64,000 nt of DNA. It comes from an uncultured Acidobacteriaceae bacterium. Lineage in GTDB: Bacteria; Acidobacteriota; Terriglobia; Terriglobales; Acidobacteriaceae. The DNA is taken from contig CAIVDV010000009.1 of NCBI GenBank assembly GCA_903904755.1, positions 1-64,000 on the forward strand. The letters run 5' to 3'. Under the pieces are notes generated by a model, which did not search any database, was not told the DNA's origin, and saw only the letters and a list, made by a program, of their open reading frames with translations. Shown one piece after another: positions 18,601 through 26,080 of the stretch. A program made the position numbers and the translations under genes. How positions within the stretch are numbered: the first letter of the stretch is position 1; each line of letters opens with the position of its first letter.

Positions 18601-19678
18601 CGAGATTATTGTCCACCAGGTAGTCCTGGGCCAGATCTCCGCCCCATGACCCACCAATGTCCGGCGAAGGAACCAGGACAATCTGGGCGCCGGGCGCCAT
18701 GCCGTGGGCGACCTGCATGTCAAGCGTGGATTCTCCGTTGCTTCCGTCGGTTCTTTGTCCGGGGTCGCCATAAGGCAGCAGAACCGTCAGGTTGGTGGGC
18801 AGATTCTGCAGTTTGTTGTAGTCGTCGTAATCCTGAACGCTGTAGTTGCCATTGCCGTGACTTACCAGGCCGCCGATGGGGTCGGTAGGCTCCGGCAAGC
18901 CAATGCGAACCCCGGCACCAGTGGCATTGGAGGGGACGTTGTACATGGCCCGGATGTCCAGCGCGTCATAGGTATAACCGTAGAAACCGTTGGTTTCAAT
19001 CATTGGTTTGGGGAAGAAGTTGTGCATGCCAACCACACCGCTGACCACCGGTGCCAGCGCCGAGGGAATGCGTACCGGTGCCGCATTGGCAAAATGCTCC
19101 TCCCCATTCACGACAAACCGATGAATCGGTGACTGAAAGGCTGCTGCAACCTGACCCGCCGTACCGCTGAACTCCAAGGTCTGGCGACCTCGCGCCACCC
19201 CAGTCACCTTCATTCCGTGCGACTCCAGCCAGCCCTTGACCACGGCAATGTCGCCTTCCGCCGGTCCAAAGTGCGCGCCAAACTCATCCGGCGTCAGCCA
19301 GCGGTGGAAGTTGGGGTGGTCGGGGTCCTGCACCTGCTGGAAGAACGCCTGCAGAGCCGCTTCCTGCTCAGGGCTGCGCTTGAGCACCAGCTTCATGTGC
19401 TCCAGCGGCATCTCCGAGGCAACCGCCCCCCGGTCAAACTCCGCCCTGGCGCTGGGGTGTACGGAGCCCTTCGTGGAGATCATCGCACTGTCATCCGGGG
19501 CAGCATGAATTCTGGCCTCGGGAAGGACGGAGAGGATGGCGTGCGGCCTCTGCGCAGGCTGCGAACCTTGATCTGGAGTGGCCTGGGCGAGAACCACGAG
19601 CGGCAGCAACACCAGAAAAAGGGCTGCGAGCACGATTTTCCGGGACAGGACGGAAACAGACAGGGGCCAGGTCTTCAT
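9647..19678 (-). CDS. Giant secreted S53 (pro-kumamolisin) peptidase with Ig-like, choice-of-anchor-D and NHL repeats
   Basis: Start taken at the ATG ending at 19678, with GGAG 10 nt upstream (the track uses a TTG at 19687); 3343 residues. Order by rough residue: signal peptide 1-35 ending 'VVLAQA'; pro-kumamolisin activation domain 55-205; S53 catalytic domain 230-655 with Glu/Asp in 'NGESTLD' (about 316/320), Ser in 'GGTSASGP' (about 551) and the calcium-site segment 'GTGYDLVTGLGS' (about 632); several Ig-like repeats to 1090; choice-of-anchor-D repeats 1110-1300; NHL beta-propeller repeats about 1315-1520 and 1675-1930; an MBG-like domain about 2200-2300; more NHL units ('GVAVDAAGNIYIADTYNNRI') about 2600-2850; four Ig-like domains at the C-terminus. 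S53 enzymes are acid-active serine-carboxyl peptidases. No anchor or sorting signal is seen. Role beyond secreted acid protease is unknown. Confidence 0.93.
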   Translation of the reverse strand: MKTWPLSVSVLSRKIVLAALFLVLLPLVVLAQATPDQGSQPAQRPHAILSVLPEARIHAAPDDSAMISTKGSVHPSARAEFDRGAVASEMPLEHMKLVLKRSPEQEAALQAFFQQVQDPDHPNFHRWLTPDEFGAHFGPAEGDIAVVKGWLESHGMKVTGVARGRQTLEFSGTAGQVAAAFQSPIHRFVVNGEEHFANAAPVRIPSALAPVVSGVVGMHNFFPKPMIETNGFYGYTYDALDIRAMYNVPSNATGAGVRIGLPEPTDPIGGLVSHGNGNYSVQDYDDYNKLQNLPTNLTVLLPYGDPGQRTDGSNGESTLDMQVAHGMAPGAQIVLVPSPDIGGSWGGDLAQDYLVDNNLVDIISLSYAIMDGGPSSFDDYIVARGEQAAAEGISYFVGSGDWGSGSFAGSEPNTYGTPTLGASLYTAHPYVTSVGGTISDTGSNALYWWGLNGFYAATAASFQTTSVGGHIPEDAWNGSGGGYDATFPQPEWQVGVPGITPGLGRAFPDVSLIAYGDSLYFVCQGGSCAGGNPLDPNFSMQANGGTSASGPAFAAMIALIDQKYGRQGLVNPTLYKLASGENWSDCNGSSQSTTRPPSSCVFYDITNGNNAVPGQAGYGTSSETYDSGTGYDLVTGLGSVNVAQLINKWTSIHYVGTTTTLTLGVSTENYGTPVNISGTVTDNTSAGTPTGYVTLLDNHNHSYGPYALDAGGNFSGTMTGVGIGSNTIKALYGGDTQYGRSTSGSQSLQITKINSSLTVLWQNPDGSTAPASAPYGAGTYTIVVNANGTTGYGNPSGNIVINYTRASTGTTQYYLGTTPLTALTPASGSSITIPNWLINNVPVDTYTLTATYAGDDTFNPSPAATGAITITKAVPTVALSLSTNSSTLGSAVDLIASVSVPQTVTAPSGTVQFYQNGNPVGAPVAVGSVSISGGAYNLSAKLTTTGLYPGNDSVTAVYSGDAITASSTSAAQTIAVHGFTDTVSVAANHTSNVFQGLLITLTATVTSQRTSPALTGNVQFMANGISLGTAPITSSTIGGYQAGTATLQTSALPVGADTITANYLGDANYNPQISFGLPITILPSTPKGATNVSSLNFPSTIVGVSAAVQGISLENIGTSNLIVGTPTISGPAASSFSVTSACPAGSQITPFGTFCSYNVTFTPRAAGTLSAQLVIPGNAPNSPNTVSLTGTGIPAGPDPQLSATTINFGSQVLNIASAAQTVNVTNIGSAAVTGLSVSSPAAPFSVDASSCAATLASQASCSILVTFTPTADGAASSQFQVSYTGGSQTVALSGTGINAQSISFLSSLHPVPATITTPGGVAADANGNVFLSDTANNAVYEIDPAGVQRTLPINGLTAPGAMTIGPDGALYVVSNGGRNNVSVIRYVSPSNQASTLFSGAYSATGVAVDTNGKMYITDPSISSAWERGPGETSSTQISFSQLGVLSVNAIAIDSNNTLYVSGTTGSVNVVNEKVNITGTPSTVASGLTNPVALAIGRGNSLYVSDATDNTVTQYANGFAYRILQTPALNGAGAIFVDSQTRVYVVSSGSAKVFVASSAQPLNAGQAAVGTPQNFNVTLSVPVGNSVSTISVADSAGNSDWTLPNGNTCTVSNNRCSFDVSFSPAFPGQRDATLQATDALGHTVTLPIYGIGTGPEAVFFLGNKTTVSGTWTPTVLHSDSAGNVFLLDQTNPAGPAIQKITPAGAVSTALDTSTVPGGAEHDFAMDAQGNFYLKPVSFGSAIFRVSSTGFGLATNGISADGPLARDAAGTYYDTASNTLATFDVYGNFVNAYTYGTASTVNIQSVAVDEFQNIYVATDEPAIYKTSYLGVTTTLLDSTTAPGGYQLTTPTQLAVDAAGTVYVADAGANALFRIPSGGTATSLPLGIANPSFLGVAVTPQGSIYISDEANSAVYRMDAANFSMAFGDIADETSSAVQSVQLANAGNRPLAFSALSVPAAYQQQQDGNACSASSTLSAGGSCSLTFLFNPTTLGEQDLSATATTNSLNATGTQTVSFTGNSIVGAPAQLVFVTPPPTSINANASFGHIQVQVEDAAGNPISNSTDGARLIITGPEFSSGLNGGGGPFSSGVADLNLSSFSISQAGTYTFTVNDVNATNVPAISSTVTVNPLAQTITFGSLSDQTYGITPFNLGASATSNLPISYSVSGPATISGPTLSIIGAGLVTVTASQAGNSTWSPATSVVRSFNVAKALLTVKAKDVSMFVNEQLPTLTYSISGYVNGDAVEFPVVSGAPALSAAVTLSSTTPQVVTSPAGNYTISGTQGTLAAANYNFQFATGTLFVTQPGTPASLPIAWLPPAAISYGTPLDATQLNASTVTTGTFLYTPADGAVLDAGTQSLSVQFTPTDTTDFATATASVPLTVTQATPTVALGSAANPIPAGNATTFTATVSAVGSGAVPTGTITFTLTSYTGPTVLGTVNLTGGSGSIASGTLPAGSYTVTAVYNGNTNYTAAESNALAQFAIPQVNVGDSTTFLVPVTPTSSGTVSSITVLNQGAPTTEIAVVPGGTCSATGYAATSGIPCTVNVRFTPALSGDHNAGLQLVTGTAPGTIAGSAYLRALGVGPQTNFLPGTASTPVSGFNFPEGVAVDGAGNLFVADTYNNQIFLETNTGSGYTASTLGSGFAQPNALAVDALGNVIVADTFNNQIVLETLTSPGTWTQSVLPTSALSEPYGVAVDAAGNIYIADTYNNRILMETLTQPGTANYTETVIPTSALAEPHGVAVDAAGNVYVADTYNNRILREAPSAGSYIESVVTAFPTSFNAIQPTSVAVDSNGRIYFTSGPANSLVRETPNGANYTETLLPTAPLSSPGAVSVDAAGNVYLADTNHGAIVEMDYADLPALAFTTITPKGTVDTTENPKRFTVENFGNAPLSFSSISFPVDFPKASAASDCRVPSPLPAGATCTLSVNFKPVTFAPSATLSELVRVTDNNLNQSGVAQMLTVIGSEGPAATVALSTSAYKANAGASVTFTAQVTGNGSAPTGAVNFFADASLIATVSLTGSQAAYSVSTLPIGTHAISATYSGDSTYPSATSSKLTETILAIPTVAITAWPNPTDANNAVALQATVGGTIPAVSPTGTVAFYDLHTLLARVALVSGTASLPNVRLTVGGHQIVAVYSGDANYNTVRNFRSVSVEKLTPTAVHLDASPNPDTVGTAVTLTASILGSGATPTGTVILRDVNSQLGTATLSAGVATFLIRALPAGQHDLWVQYRGDGNYAAMNGTILKLIVSKLTATAVLTSLENPARLGDTVALTATLSGSGATPTGTVKFLDGNRTLGTGTLSGGVATLDTSDLLPGTNPITISYSGDANYKGANALAAVNVKVTK

Positions 19679-19884
19679 ACGATTCAATCTCCAGCGGGCG
19701 AACTCAAGGGGGTAGAGGGGAAGCGAGTCGCCGGATTTTACCTTCGTATGGATAGCGGGGAAAAAGGGGAAACTCTGTCATGGTTTTGGGAAAAAAGTGA
19801 GAAAAAGCCGAAAAACTGGCCTGCACCGGAAATCGCCGGCGGCATTTGCGTCTTGGGTATGAGTGGACGAGTTGGAAGCCTGGC
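19679..19884. other. Gap between kinase and giant peptidase genes
   Basis: About 200 bases between two minus-strand genes. It must hold the leader and promoter of the giant gene. GGAG lies 10 nt before the ATG; no clear -35/-10 was picked out by eye and no terminator hairpin for the kinase gene. Confidence 0.4.
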
Positions 19885-22530
19885 TCAGTTCTGGCGAACA
19901 GCCAACGCGATTTCCGCCGTTAACTTTCTTTGCAGGCCGGCAGCTTCGGCGCGAAGGCGGCGGGCTTCCTCTGAGTTGCCGTGCTGGTCAAGCGTGCCGG
20001 CCAAAGCCAGCAGGCCCTTTGCAGCTTCTGGCCGGTCGAGCGCCGCAGTCGTGCGGTACAGCTCCACAGCGCGCCGCAACTGGGCCTCGGCCTCATGGAA
20101 ATTGCCCTCAGCGGCCAAAGCCTGTCCCAGCAAGCGATGGTCGAGTGCCGCAAAGGGCGATGTGTCGCCCACGAATTTCTGTTCGCTTGCGAGTGCCTGA
20201 CGCAAGGTTTCCGCCGCTGTCGTGACCTGTCCCCGGGCCAGTTGCAAGCGGCCTAGAATGGCCAATGCCCGGGCCATGAAGAAGCTGTCGCCGGGCAGGT
20301 GGCTCCCGCAGAGACGGATGTCATCTTCAATGAGCGGTTGAGCCAGGTCCGGCTTTCCCTCATTCAGATAGGTTTCGGCCAGCATCCCTTCATCCACGCC
20401 GTAATTGCGGCTGTTGCGTCCCTGAGCAGCTTCCCGGGATCGAAGGGCGTCCCGGCCCCACTTTTCCGCCTCGGCAAACCGCCCCATCCGGCCCAGGGTC
20501 GCGCCCAGAATGGCCTCGGTTGCGCCCGTCGAGTCGTGGGCAAATCCCAGAATCTTGAGGCGGAGCGCAACGGTTTCGCGCAGCATCGGAACGGCTTCGA
20601 CATAACGGCCCTCCAACCCCAGCAGAAATCCAAGCCGCGTGGCCAATTCCAGTTCGGCGATTACCGTCCGTCTGCTTTGCCAGTCGCCCTGGCGAAAATG
20701 CTCATAACCCTGCCGCTCCAAACGTTCGACTTCCGGCCATTTCCCCTCGTAGTACAGCACCACTCCCACCAGCGCCATGTCGCTGTATGGTGAGTCTTCC
20801 CGAGGCATGCCCACTCTTTCTGCCACGCGGAGCGTCTGATAGCCATTGGCTTCCGCCGAGGCCAGGCGATTTCGATAAACCTCCATGATCGTCCGCATCC
20901 GCAGGGCGAGGAGAGCCTCCTGGTCGTAACGGTCATCGAAGGTCCGAATATGCTGAAACCATTGATCCGCGTCGGCAAATGCTCGCTGATAGTCCTCTGC
21001 GTAGACATCCAGATCCGCCATCCTCGCCATATCCTCGGCGACCTGGGGAGAAGACTCGCCATAGACCGCGCGGCGAAGTTGCAGCAATCTGCTGCGAAGT
21101 TGATAGGCGCGGTCGTAAATGCCCTGGCTCATGTAGTCGTCGGCAAGGGTGGTCAGCAGCTTGTCCTGCGCTGCCGGGTCCAGTTCTGCCACGCGGTCCA
21201 CGCCTGCAGCGCCCTTGTCGAGAAGTTCCCGGGGCGACAGCGTCCGGCCCAGTGCCTGGGATGTGTCTGCCGCAGCAAAGACTGAGGCCAGGAACTCAGC
21301 AGCTCTCTGGGCTGCGTTCCGCTCCCGCTCAAGCCTGCGAGACTGCAGAATCAATGCCCCCACAAAGGCGATGGTCAGGCAGAAGCCCACAGTTGCCGCA
21401 GTTACCGCCAACCGGTGACGCCCGACAAACTTGCGGGTACCGTACATCCACGAGCTCTGGCGTGCTCGCACCGGAAAGCCGTTCTGCCAGCGTCGCAAAT
21501 CGTCTGCAAACTCTCTCGCCCCGGCATATCGCCTCTGCGGGTCCTTCTCAATCGCGTGCAGGATGATTCTTGCAATATCTTCCTCGACCTGGGGACGCGG
21601 CGGCTCGGTATCGCAGATCAGCCGCTCGATTTCGCCCATTCGCAGGTTGGAAACATCAAAAGGCAGCTTGCCCGTCGCCAGAAGATAGAGCAGCACCCCA
21701 AGCTGATACACGTCGGTCCGGGTGGTGACGACCTCGCCGCGCACCTGCTCCGGGCTGGCATAGCTGGGAGTCATCAGCCGCGAGGTATCCACTGTCTGTC
21801 CGCTGTCTACTCCAAGAGCCTGCGGATCCAAAGCCTTGGCAATGCCAAAGTCCAGCAGCTTGGGCTCACCCTCTGCGTTGACCAGAATGTTGTCCGGCTT
21901 CAGGTCCCGATGCACCACAAGATGCTGGTGAGCGTGCTCCACGGCCGCCACCACTTGCAGGAAAAGCTTCACCCGACCGCGCAGGTCCAGGTTTGACTCT
22001 AGGCACCACTGATCGATTGGCTTGCCTGAGACAAACTCCATTGCGACAAAAGGTGCGCCCTGGCCGGTGGTCCCGCCGTCGATGATGCGAGCAATATTGG
22101 GGTGTTCGAGGCCAGCCAGAATGCGCCGCTCGATCATAAAGCGCTCGCGCAGTTCCGGTACGTGTACGCCAAAGGAAGCGACCTTGATGGCAACTTCCTT
22201 CTGATAGGCATCGTCGGCGCGAACCGCACGGTAGACCACTCCCATCCCGCCGCGCCCAACCACGCCGGTCAGCCGGTAAGGGCCAATCAGCACTCCGATG
22301 GCAGGCAGTTCGGCATCCACAATTTGGGCTGCAGCCGCGCCTACCATTTGATGAATCCCGGTGTCGGACTCCAGCGTGGCCAACAACGCCTCCACACGTG
22401 GACGCAGGGTCGGCCATTCCGCGCCAACAGACTCCAGATACTCTGCACGCTCGGCAGACTCCATCTCTGCGGCACATGCAAAGAACTCCTGAAGGCGTGT
22501 CCAGTCACTGTCTGAAAGGATCGTGATCAT
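19885..22530 (-). CDS. Membrane serine/threonine protein kinase with TPR-rich C-terminus
   Basis: 881 residues. Hanks-type kinase domain about 83-350: glycine loop 'VGRGGMGVVYRA' (90-102), Lys in 'VAIKVA' (about 116), 'HRDLKPDN' (207-214), 'DFG' (227-229) and 'SYASPEQVRG'. One transmembrane helix at about 370-392 ('VTAATVGFCLTIAFVGALIL'), then about 480 residues of tetratricopeptide-like helices outside the membrane. This is the PknB-like acidobacterial/planctomycetal type. Its ATG overlaps the stop of the ECF sigma gene in ATGA, so the pair is co-translated. In such pairs the kinase is thought to control its sigma factor by phosphorylation in place of an anti-sigma factor; that is family knowledge, not shown here. 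Confidence 0.93.
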   Translation of the reverse strand: MITILSDSDWTRLQEFFACAAEMESAERAEYLESVGAEWPTLRPRVEALLATLESDTGIHQMVGAAAAQIVDAELPAIGVLIGPYRLTGVVGRGGMGVVYRAVRADDAYQKEVAIKVASFGVHVPELRERFMIERRILAGLEHPNIARIIDGGTTGQGAPFVAMEFVSGKPIDQWCLESNLDLRGRVKLFLQVVAAVEHAHQHLVVHRDLKPDNILVNAEGEPKLLDFGIAKALDPQALGVDSGQTVDTSRLMTPSYASPEQVRGEVVTTRTDVYQLGVLLYLLATGKLPFDVSNLRMGEIERLICDTEPPRPQVEEDIARIILHAIEKDPQRRYAGAREFADDLRRWQNGFPVRARQSSWMYGTRKFVGRHRLAVTAATVGFCLTIAFVGALILQSRRLERERNAAQRAAEFLASVFAAADTSQALGRTLSPRELLDKGAAGVDRVAELDPAAQDKLLTTLADDYMSQGIYDRAYQLRSRLLQLRRAVYGESSPQVAEDMARMADLDVYAEDYQRAFADADQWFQHIRTFDDRYDQEALLALRMRTIMEVYRNRLASAEANGYQTLRVAERVGMPREDSPYSDMALVGVVLYYEGKWPEVERLERQGYEHFRQGDWQSRRTVIAELELATRLGFLLGLEGRYVEAVPMLRETVALRLKILGFAHDSTGATEAILGATLGRMGRFAEAEKWGRDALRSREAAQGRNSRNYGVDEGMLAETYLNEGKPDLAQPLIEDDIRLCGSHLPGDSFFMARALAILGRLQLARGQVTTAAETLRQALASEQKFVGDTSPFAALDHRLLGQALAAEGNFHEAEAQLRRAVELYRTTAALDRPEAAKGLLALAGTLDQHGNSEEARRLRAEAAGLQRKLTAEIALAVRQN

Positions 22531-23204
22531 GCAGGGTGCTGTCCACTACCGGGCACTGCTTCCGGCGGCCATTCCAGATCCTCATCTTTCATGCCCGTCA
22601 GAGAATCCTTCAGCCAGGCCTTCGCAAGCTTCAATTCGCGGTTTATCGTTGAGACCGAGACTGCCAGCACCACTGCTGCTTCGTCGCAGTTCAGGCCGCC
22701 AAAATAGATCATCTCCATCAGCCGCGCCTTGCGCTCATCCTGGTCATGCAACCGATTCAGCGCCTGGTCCAGGTACAAGACCTCAATGGAACCAGGCTCC
22801 CCACGCAGCATTTCCGCATTGTCTAGTACCGTGAGGGTCAGCTTGACTGCACCAGACCCGCGTCGTGCGCTGCGCAGGCCGCGAGCCCGATCAATCAGGA
22901 TGCGCCGCATCGTCGTCGCTGCAACGGCCAGGAAGTGGGCCCGGTCAACCAGCGCGATATCGGAGGACATCAGCCGCAGATAGGCTTCATGCACAAGGGC
23001 CGTTGCACTCAGAGTGTGTCCCGCGCGCTCGCGGCTCATATAGCTGGAAGCCAGGGAATGCAGTTGCCGGTACACAATCCCCATCACCTGGTCCAGCGCC
23101 TGCCGGTCGCCGGTCCGCCATGCCGCAAGAAGCACAGTAATGTCTTGGCGCTCTCTGGCTGAGGGCAACGATTGGGGAGGACCGAAACTCTCACGGGCTA
23201 TCAT
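22527..23204 (-). CDS. ECF-type RNA polymerase sigma factor paired with a kinase
   Basis: 225 residues from the ATG at 23204 (a TTG at 23216 is the track start). The region 2 segment 'QVMGIVYRQLHSLASSYMSRERAGHTLSATALVHEAYLRL' and the region 4 HTH 'ARLMEMIYFGGLNCDEAAVVLAVSVSTINRELKLAKAWL' mark the acidobacterial/planctomycetal ECF group annotated as TIGR02999-like. There is no anti-sigma gene; the kinase follows with a 4-nt overlap. Targets are not known; the giant S53 gene downstream is a candidate only by position. Confidence 0.92.
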   Translation of the reverse strand: MIARESFGPPQSLPSARERQDITVLLAAWRTGDRQALDQVMGIVYRQLHSLASSYMSRERAGHTLSATALVHEAYLRLMSSDIALVDRAHFLAVAATTMRRILIDRARGLRSARRGSGAVKLTLTVLDNAEMLRGEPGSIEVLYLDQALNRLHDQDERKARLMEMIYFGGLNCDEAAVVLAVSVSTINRELKLAKAWLKDSLTGMKDEDLEWPPEAVPGSGQHPA

Positions 23205-23304
23205 CGGCAGATTCAAGTTCCAAGTGCAATAACTGGAATTGTAACTGACCAGTGTTTGACGAAGTCGAAAGCTCCATCAAGGATAGTATGCGGCTTCCCC
23301 GTTC

Positions 23305-24471
23305 TTATAGCCCCATACCCACCAACAAGGCCTGCGCCAAATCCGCCCGCAAATCCTCCACACTCTCCAGCCCGATATTCAGCCGCACCAGCCGGTTTCC
23401 GTATACCGGCCGCTCCGGCGAGTGCGTAAAGTCATACGTCAGCGCCAGGCTCGACACCCCACCCCAGCTATACCCAATCCCGAACAGCTTCAGCGCATCC
23501 ACAAACCCGTGCACCTGCTCCTTCCGCGTACCCTCCCGAAACACTATCGAAAACACCCCGGAGCTGCCAGTAAAGTCCCGCTTCCAGTTCTCATGCCCTG
23601 GGCAGCTCTCCAGCGCAGGATGCAGCACCCGCTCAATCTCTGGCTGCTCCCCCAGCCACCGCGCCAGCTCCAGTGCCCGCGCCTCAATCGCATCCAGACG
23701 CACCGCCATCGTCTTCAGTCCCCGCAGCGCCAGACTCGCCTCATCCGGCGACACGCTCAGCCCCAAAATGCAGTGCGCATCCCCCAGCTTCTGCCATATC
23801 TCCGCATTGCTCGCCGTCACCGACCCCAGCAGCAAATCACTGTGCCCGCCCACGTACTTGCTCAGCGCCTGCATCGTCACATCGGCACCGTGCCCCAGCG
23901 CGTCAAACAGCACTCCCGCCGCCCACGTATTGTCCACCGCCACCAGCGCCCCGGCCTCGTGCGCCACCCGCACCATCGCCGGCACATCCGGCACCTCCAT
24001 CGTCACCGACCCCGGCGCCTCGCACCACACCAGCCGCGTATTCGGCCGCAGATACTCGCGAATCCCCTCGCCCGCCAGCGGCGGATACAGGCTCCACTCC
24101 ACCCCCAGCCGGCTCAGCAGCTTCGCCGCCATCCTCCGGCTCGGCCCATACACATTCGCCGGCAGCAACAAATGGTCCCCGGCACTCAGCAGCGCCAGAT
24201 TCACCAGCGATATCGACGCCAATCCACAGGGCACAATCCACGTCCGGTAGCCGCCCTCCAGCTCGCAAATTCGGCTCGCCAGCTCCAGCACCGTCTGCGT
24301 GCCATGCGTGCCATACGAGTATCCACCCTCATAGTGGTCCCACGATTCCCGCTGCTCCCCCGCACTCGGGAACAGCACCGTCGAACCCCGGTGTACCGGC
24401 TCAGCCAGCGATTTGAAACCCTCCGGAGCATGCACCCCGGCATGAATCAGCTTTGTCTTCCAGTCCGTCAT
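23305..24471 (-). CDS. metC: Cystathionine beta-lyase (PLP, Cys/Met metabolism family)
   Basis: 388 residues, full length for the gamma-family PLP enzymes. Visible features: 'YSYGTHGTQTVLELASRICELEGG' at the N-terminus, the cofactor-Asp segment 'ALVAVDNTWAAGVLF', and the Schiff-base Lys in 'MQALSKYVGGHSDLLLG'. The 'YGTHGTQT' and 'DNTWAAG...FDALGHGADV' wording is that of the proteobacterial-type MetC rather than MetB/MetY. It would split cystathionine to homocysteine, pyruvate and ammonia in the cytosol. Third codon positions are G-rich, the mirror of the C-rich plus-strand genes nearby. Confidence 0.85.
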   Translation of the reverse strand: MTDWKTKLIHAGVHAPEGFKSLAEPVHRGSTVLFPSAGEQRESWDHYEGGYSYGTHGTQTVLELASRICELEGGYRTWIVPCGLASISLVNLALLSAGDHLLLPANVYGPSRRMAAKLLSRLGVEWSLYPPLAGEGIREYLRPNTRLVWCEAPGSVTMEVPDVPAMVRVAHEAGALVAVDNTWAAGVLFDALGHGADVTMQALSKYVGGHSDLLLGSVTASNAEIWQKLGDAHCILGLSVSPDEASLALRGLKTMAVRLDAIEARALELARWLGEQPEIERVLHPALESCPGHENWKRDFTGSSGVFSIVFREGTRKEQVHGFVDALKLFGIGYSWGGVSSLALTYDFTHSPERPVYGNRLVRLNIGLESVEDLRADLAQALLVGMGL

Positions 24472-24523
24472 TCCCCGTATTATAGGTTTCCACCCGGTAT
24501 GCCAACCTTCCGGCCTACCCCCA

Positions 24524-25354
24524 CTACTGCTTCACCAACTCCACCCTCCGGTTCCGCGCCCGTCCTTCGTCCGTCGCGTTGTCGGCAATCGGTCTCGTGT
24601 CGCCCAGCCCGGCCGAGCTCAGCCGTCCTGCCGGAATCCCGTTTTGCACCAGCCAGGCAACCACCGCAGTTGCTCTCTGCTGGCTCAGCGTCTGGTTTCC
24701 CGCCTTTGTCCCGGTCGAGTCTGTGTGTCCCTCAATCCGCATCCGCCACTCTGGCTTCGCCTGCAACAGACCCAGTACCTCGGTCAGCACCTTCACTGAC
24801 TCCGCCTTCAGCGTCGCCTTCCCCGTATCAAACTCAATCCCATAAATCGCCGCATGGCCGGTCTGGTCAATCGCCGCTGCCCACGCCGCTGCATCCGTCG
24901 TCATCTCCTGCTTCATCTCCTCGGTCAGCACCGTCGTCACCACATAGCTGCTGTCGCCCGTCATCTCTGATGCCACCACCGCCACCCACTGCGCCCCCTT
25001 GTGCGCTGTCACGTAGTGCTCGGGAACGTCGTACCCCGTAAAGTCCACCTGGAAACCTGCCCCGTGCAACGCTGCTTCCGCATTCCGGCGCACCTGCAAC
25101 GCAGACTTTCCCGTGCAGGTGTAGTGGATCTTCTCCACCTTCCCTTCCACATGCTTCGTCCTCGGGTCCTTGCTCAGCGAGGTCTGCACTTCCGCCGCGT
25201 CAAACTCAGACTTGCTGCAATCTGCTATCGAACACCCCGCCATCCGCGTCAACAAAGCTGAATCCTTGCAACCCGGCTCATCTTCCTGTGCCATCGCGCT
25301 CAGCCCAAACCCTGCCCCAATCGCCAATACAACTAAAAAACGACCGATTCTCAT
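24524..25354 (-). CDS. OmpA-family outer-membrane/periplasmic protein
   Basis: Start set at 'MRIGRFLVVLAIGAGFGLSAMAQ' (ATG ending 25354), which gives a clean signal peptide and 276 residues; the track's extra 22 residues are not signal-like. The C-terminal ~110 residues are an OmpA/peptidoglycan-binding domain: 'RIEGHTDSTGTKAGNQTLSQQRATAVVAWLVQNGI' and 'DEGRARNRRVELVKQ'. The N-terminal 150 residues contain Cys pairs ('GCKDSALLTRMAGCSIADCSKSEFD') and no strand-rich barrel, so it is more likely periplasmic and cell-wall bound than a porin. A related, broken copy of the C-terminal domain lies at 31322. Confidence 0.85.
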   Translation of the reverse strand: MRIGRFLVVLAIGAGFGLSAMAQEDEPGCKDSALLTRMAGCSIADCSKSEFDAAEVQTSLSKDPRTKHVEGKVEKIHYTCTGKSALQVRRNAEAALHGAGFQVDFTGYDVPEHYVTAHKGAQWVAVVASEMTGDSSYVVTTVLTEEMKQEMTTDAAAWAAAIDQTGHAAIYGIEFDTGKATLKAESVKVLTEVLGLLQAKPEWRMRIEGHTDSTGTKAGNQTLSQQRATAVVAWLVQNGIPAGRLSSAGLGDTRPIADNATDEGRARNRRVELVKQ

Positions 25355-25533
25355 ATTTCTCCCTCGTTCCGCTGCATCCCGCAGCCGGGGTTGTACCTCT
25401 AAATACCGGTCTGCACACACACATGTATCCCTTGCGTGCCTATGGCCGTCTCCAGCGGCTGACTCATCCTCAGGGTCTTTTCAACTCAATCAAATTCTTC
25501 AAGCGCCCCTGGGATGGGTCCGCCACTACTTCT

Positions 25534-25959
25534 CTACTGGCAGTGCAACGTAAAGCCTACCCGCCCTTCCAACCGCTCCGGGGCATCAATCACAAGCTTC
25601 ACCCACCCCGAATAATTGGCAAACGGCCGAGTAGTCGCCCCCAGCCGCCAGCGGTCATTAACCGGCATCGACCTGTTCCCGCCAGGCAATCGCTTCCCGG
25701 ATTCGCCTGCCGAGTGGCCGCCATCGCTCCGTTCAAAGTGATACTCCATCACTCGCGGATACATCCCAATCACGCCCCAGCCAAACTCTAGATCCACCGG
25801 ACACGGTCCAAAATAATCATGATGCGGAATAACTTGGCCATTGGCACGCAGTGACTCGCCACCTATCCGGATCTCTCCGTTTCCCGAATAGGCGTTGCGG
25901 CTCACAAATACGAGGCAGAAGAGGATTCCAACCAGACATACAGCCTTCCTGATCTTCAC
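25534..25959 (-). CDS. Hypothetical small secreted protein
   Basis: About 141 residues from the GTG at 25959, preceded closely by GGGGAGG; a GTG at 25980 is the longer option. The N-terminus 'VKIRKAVCLVGILFCLVFVSRNAYS' is a signal peptide. The mature part ('GEIRIGGESLRANGQVIPHHDYFGPCPVDLEFGWGVIG...') has one Cys near its middle and one at the end ('FTLHCQ'), which could form a disulfide. No family recognised. The overlapping track ORF 25817-26254 is a shadow. Confidence 0.6.
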   Translation of the reverse strand: MKIRKAVCLVGILFCLVFVSRNAYSGNGEIRIGGESLRANGQVIPHHDYFGPCPVDLEFGWGVIGMYPRVMEYHFERSDGGHSAGESGKRLPGGNRSMPVNDRWRLGATTRPFANYSGWVKLVIDAPERLEGRVGFTLHCQ

Positions 25960-26080
25960 ATTCCCTCCCCGTTTCCACACGCGCAGGTCTCTCCCTGCTG
26001 GAAACGGATAAGTCTAACCCCGTTTCTTTCTCCTGATTCACATTTTTTACTTCCATCCCCTTCTCAAACCGACGGCACAC

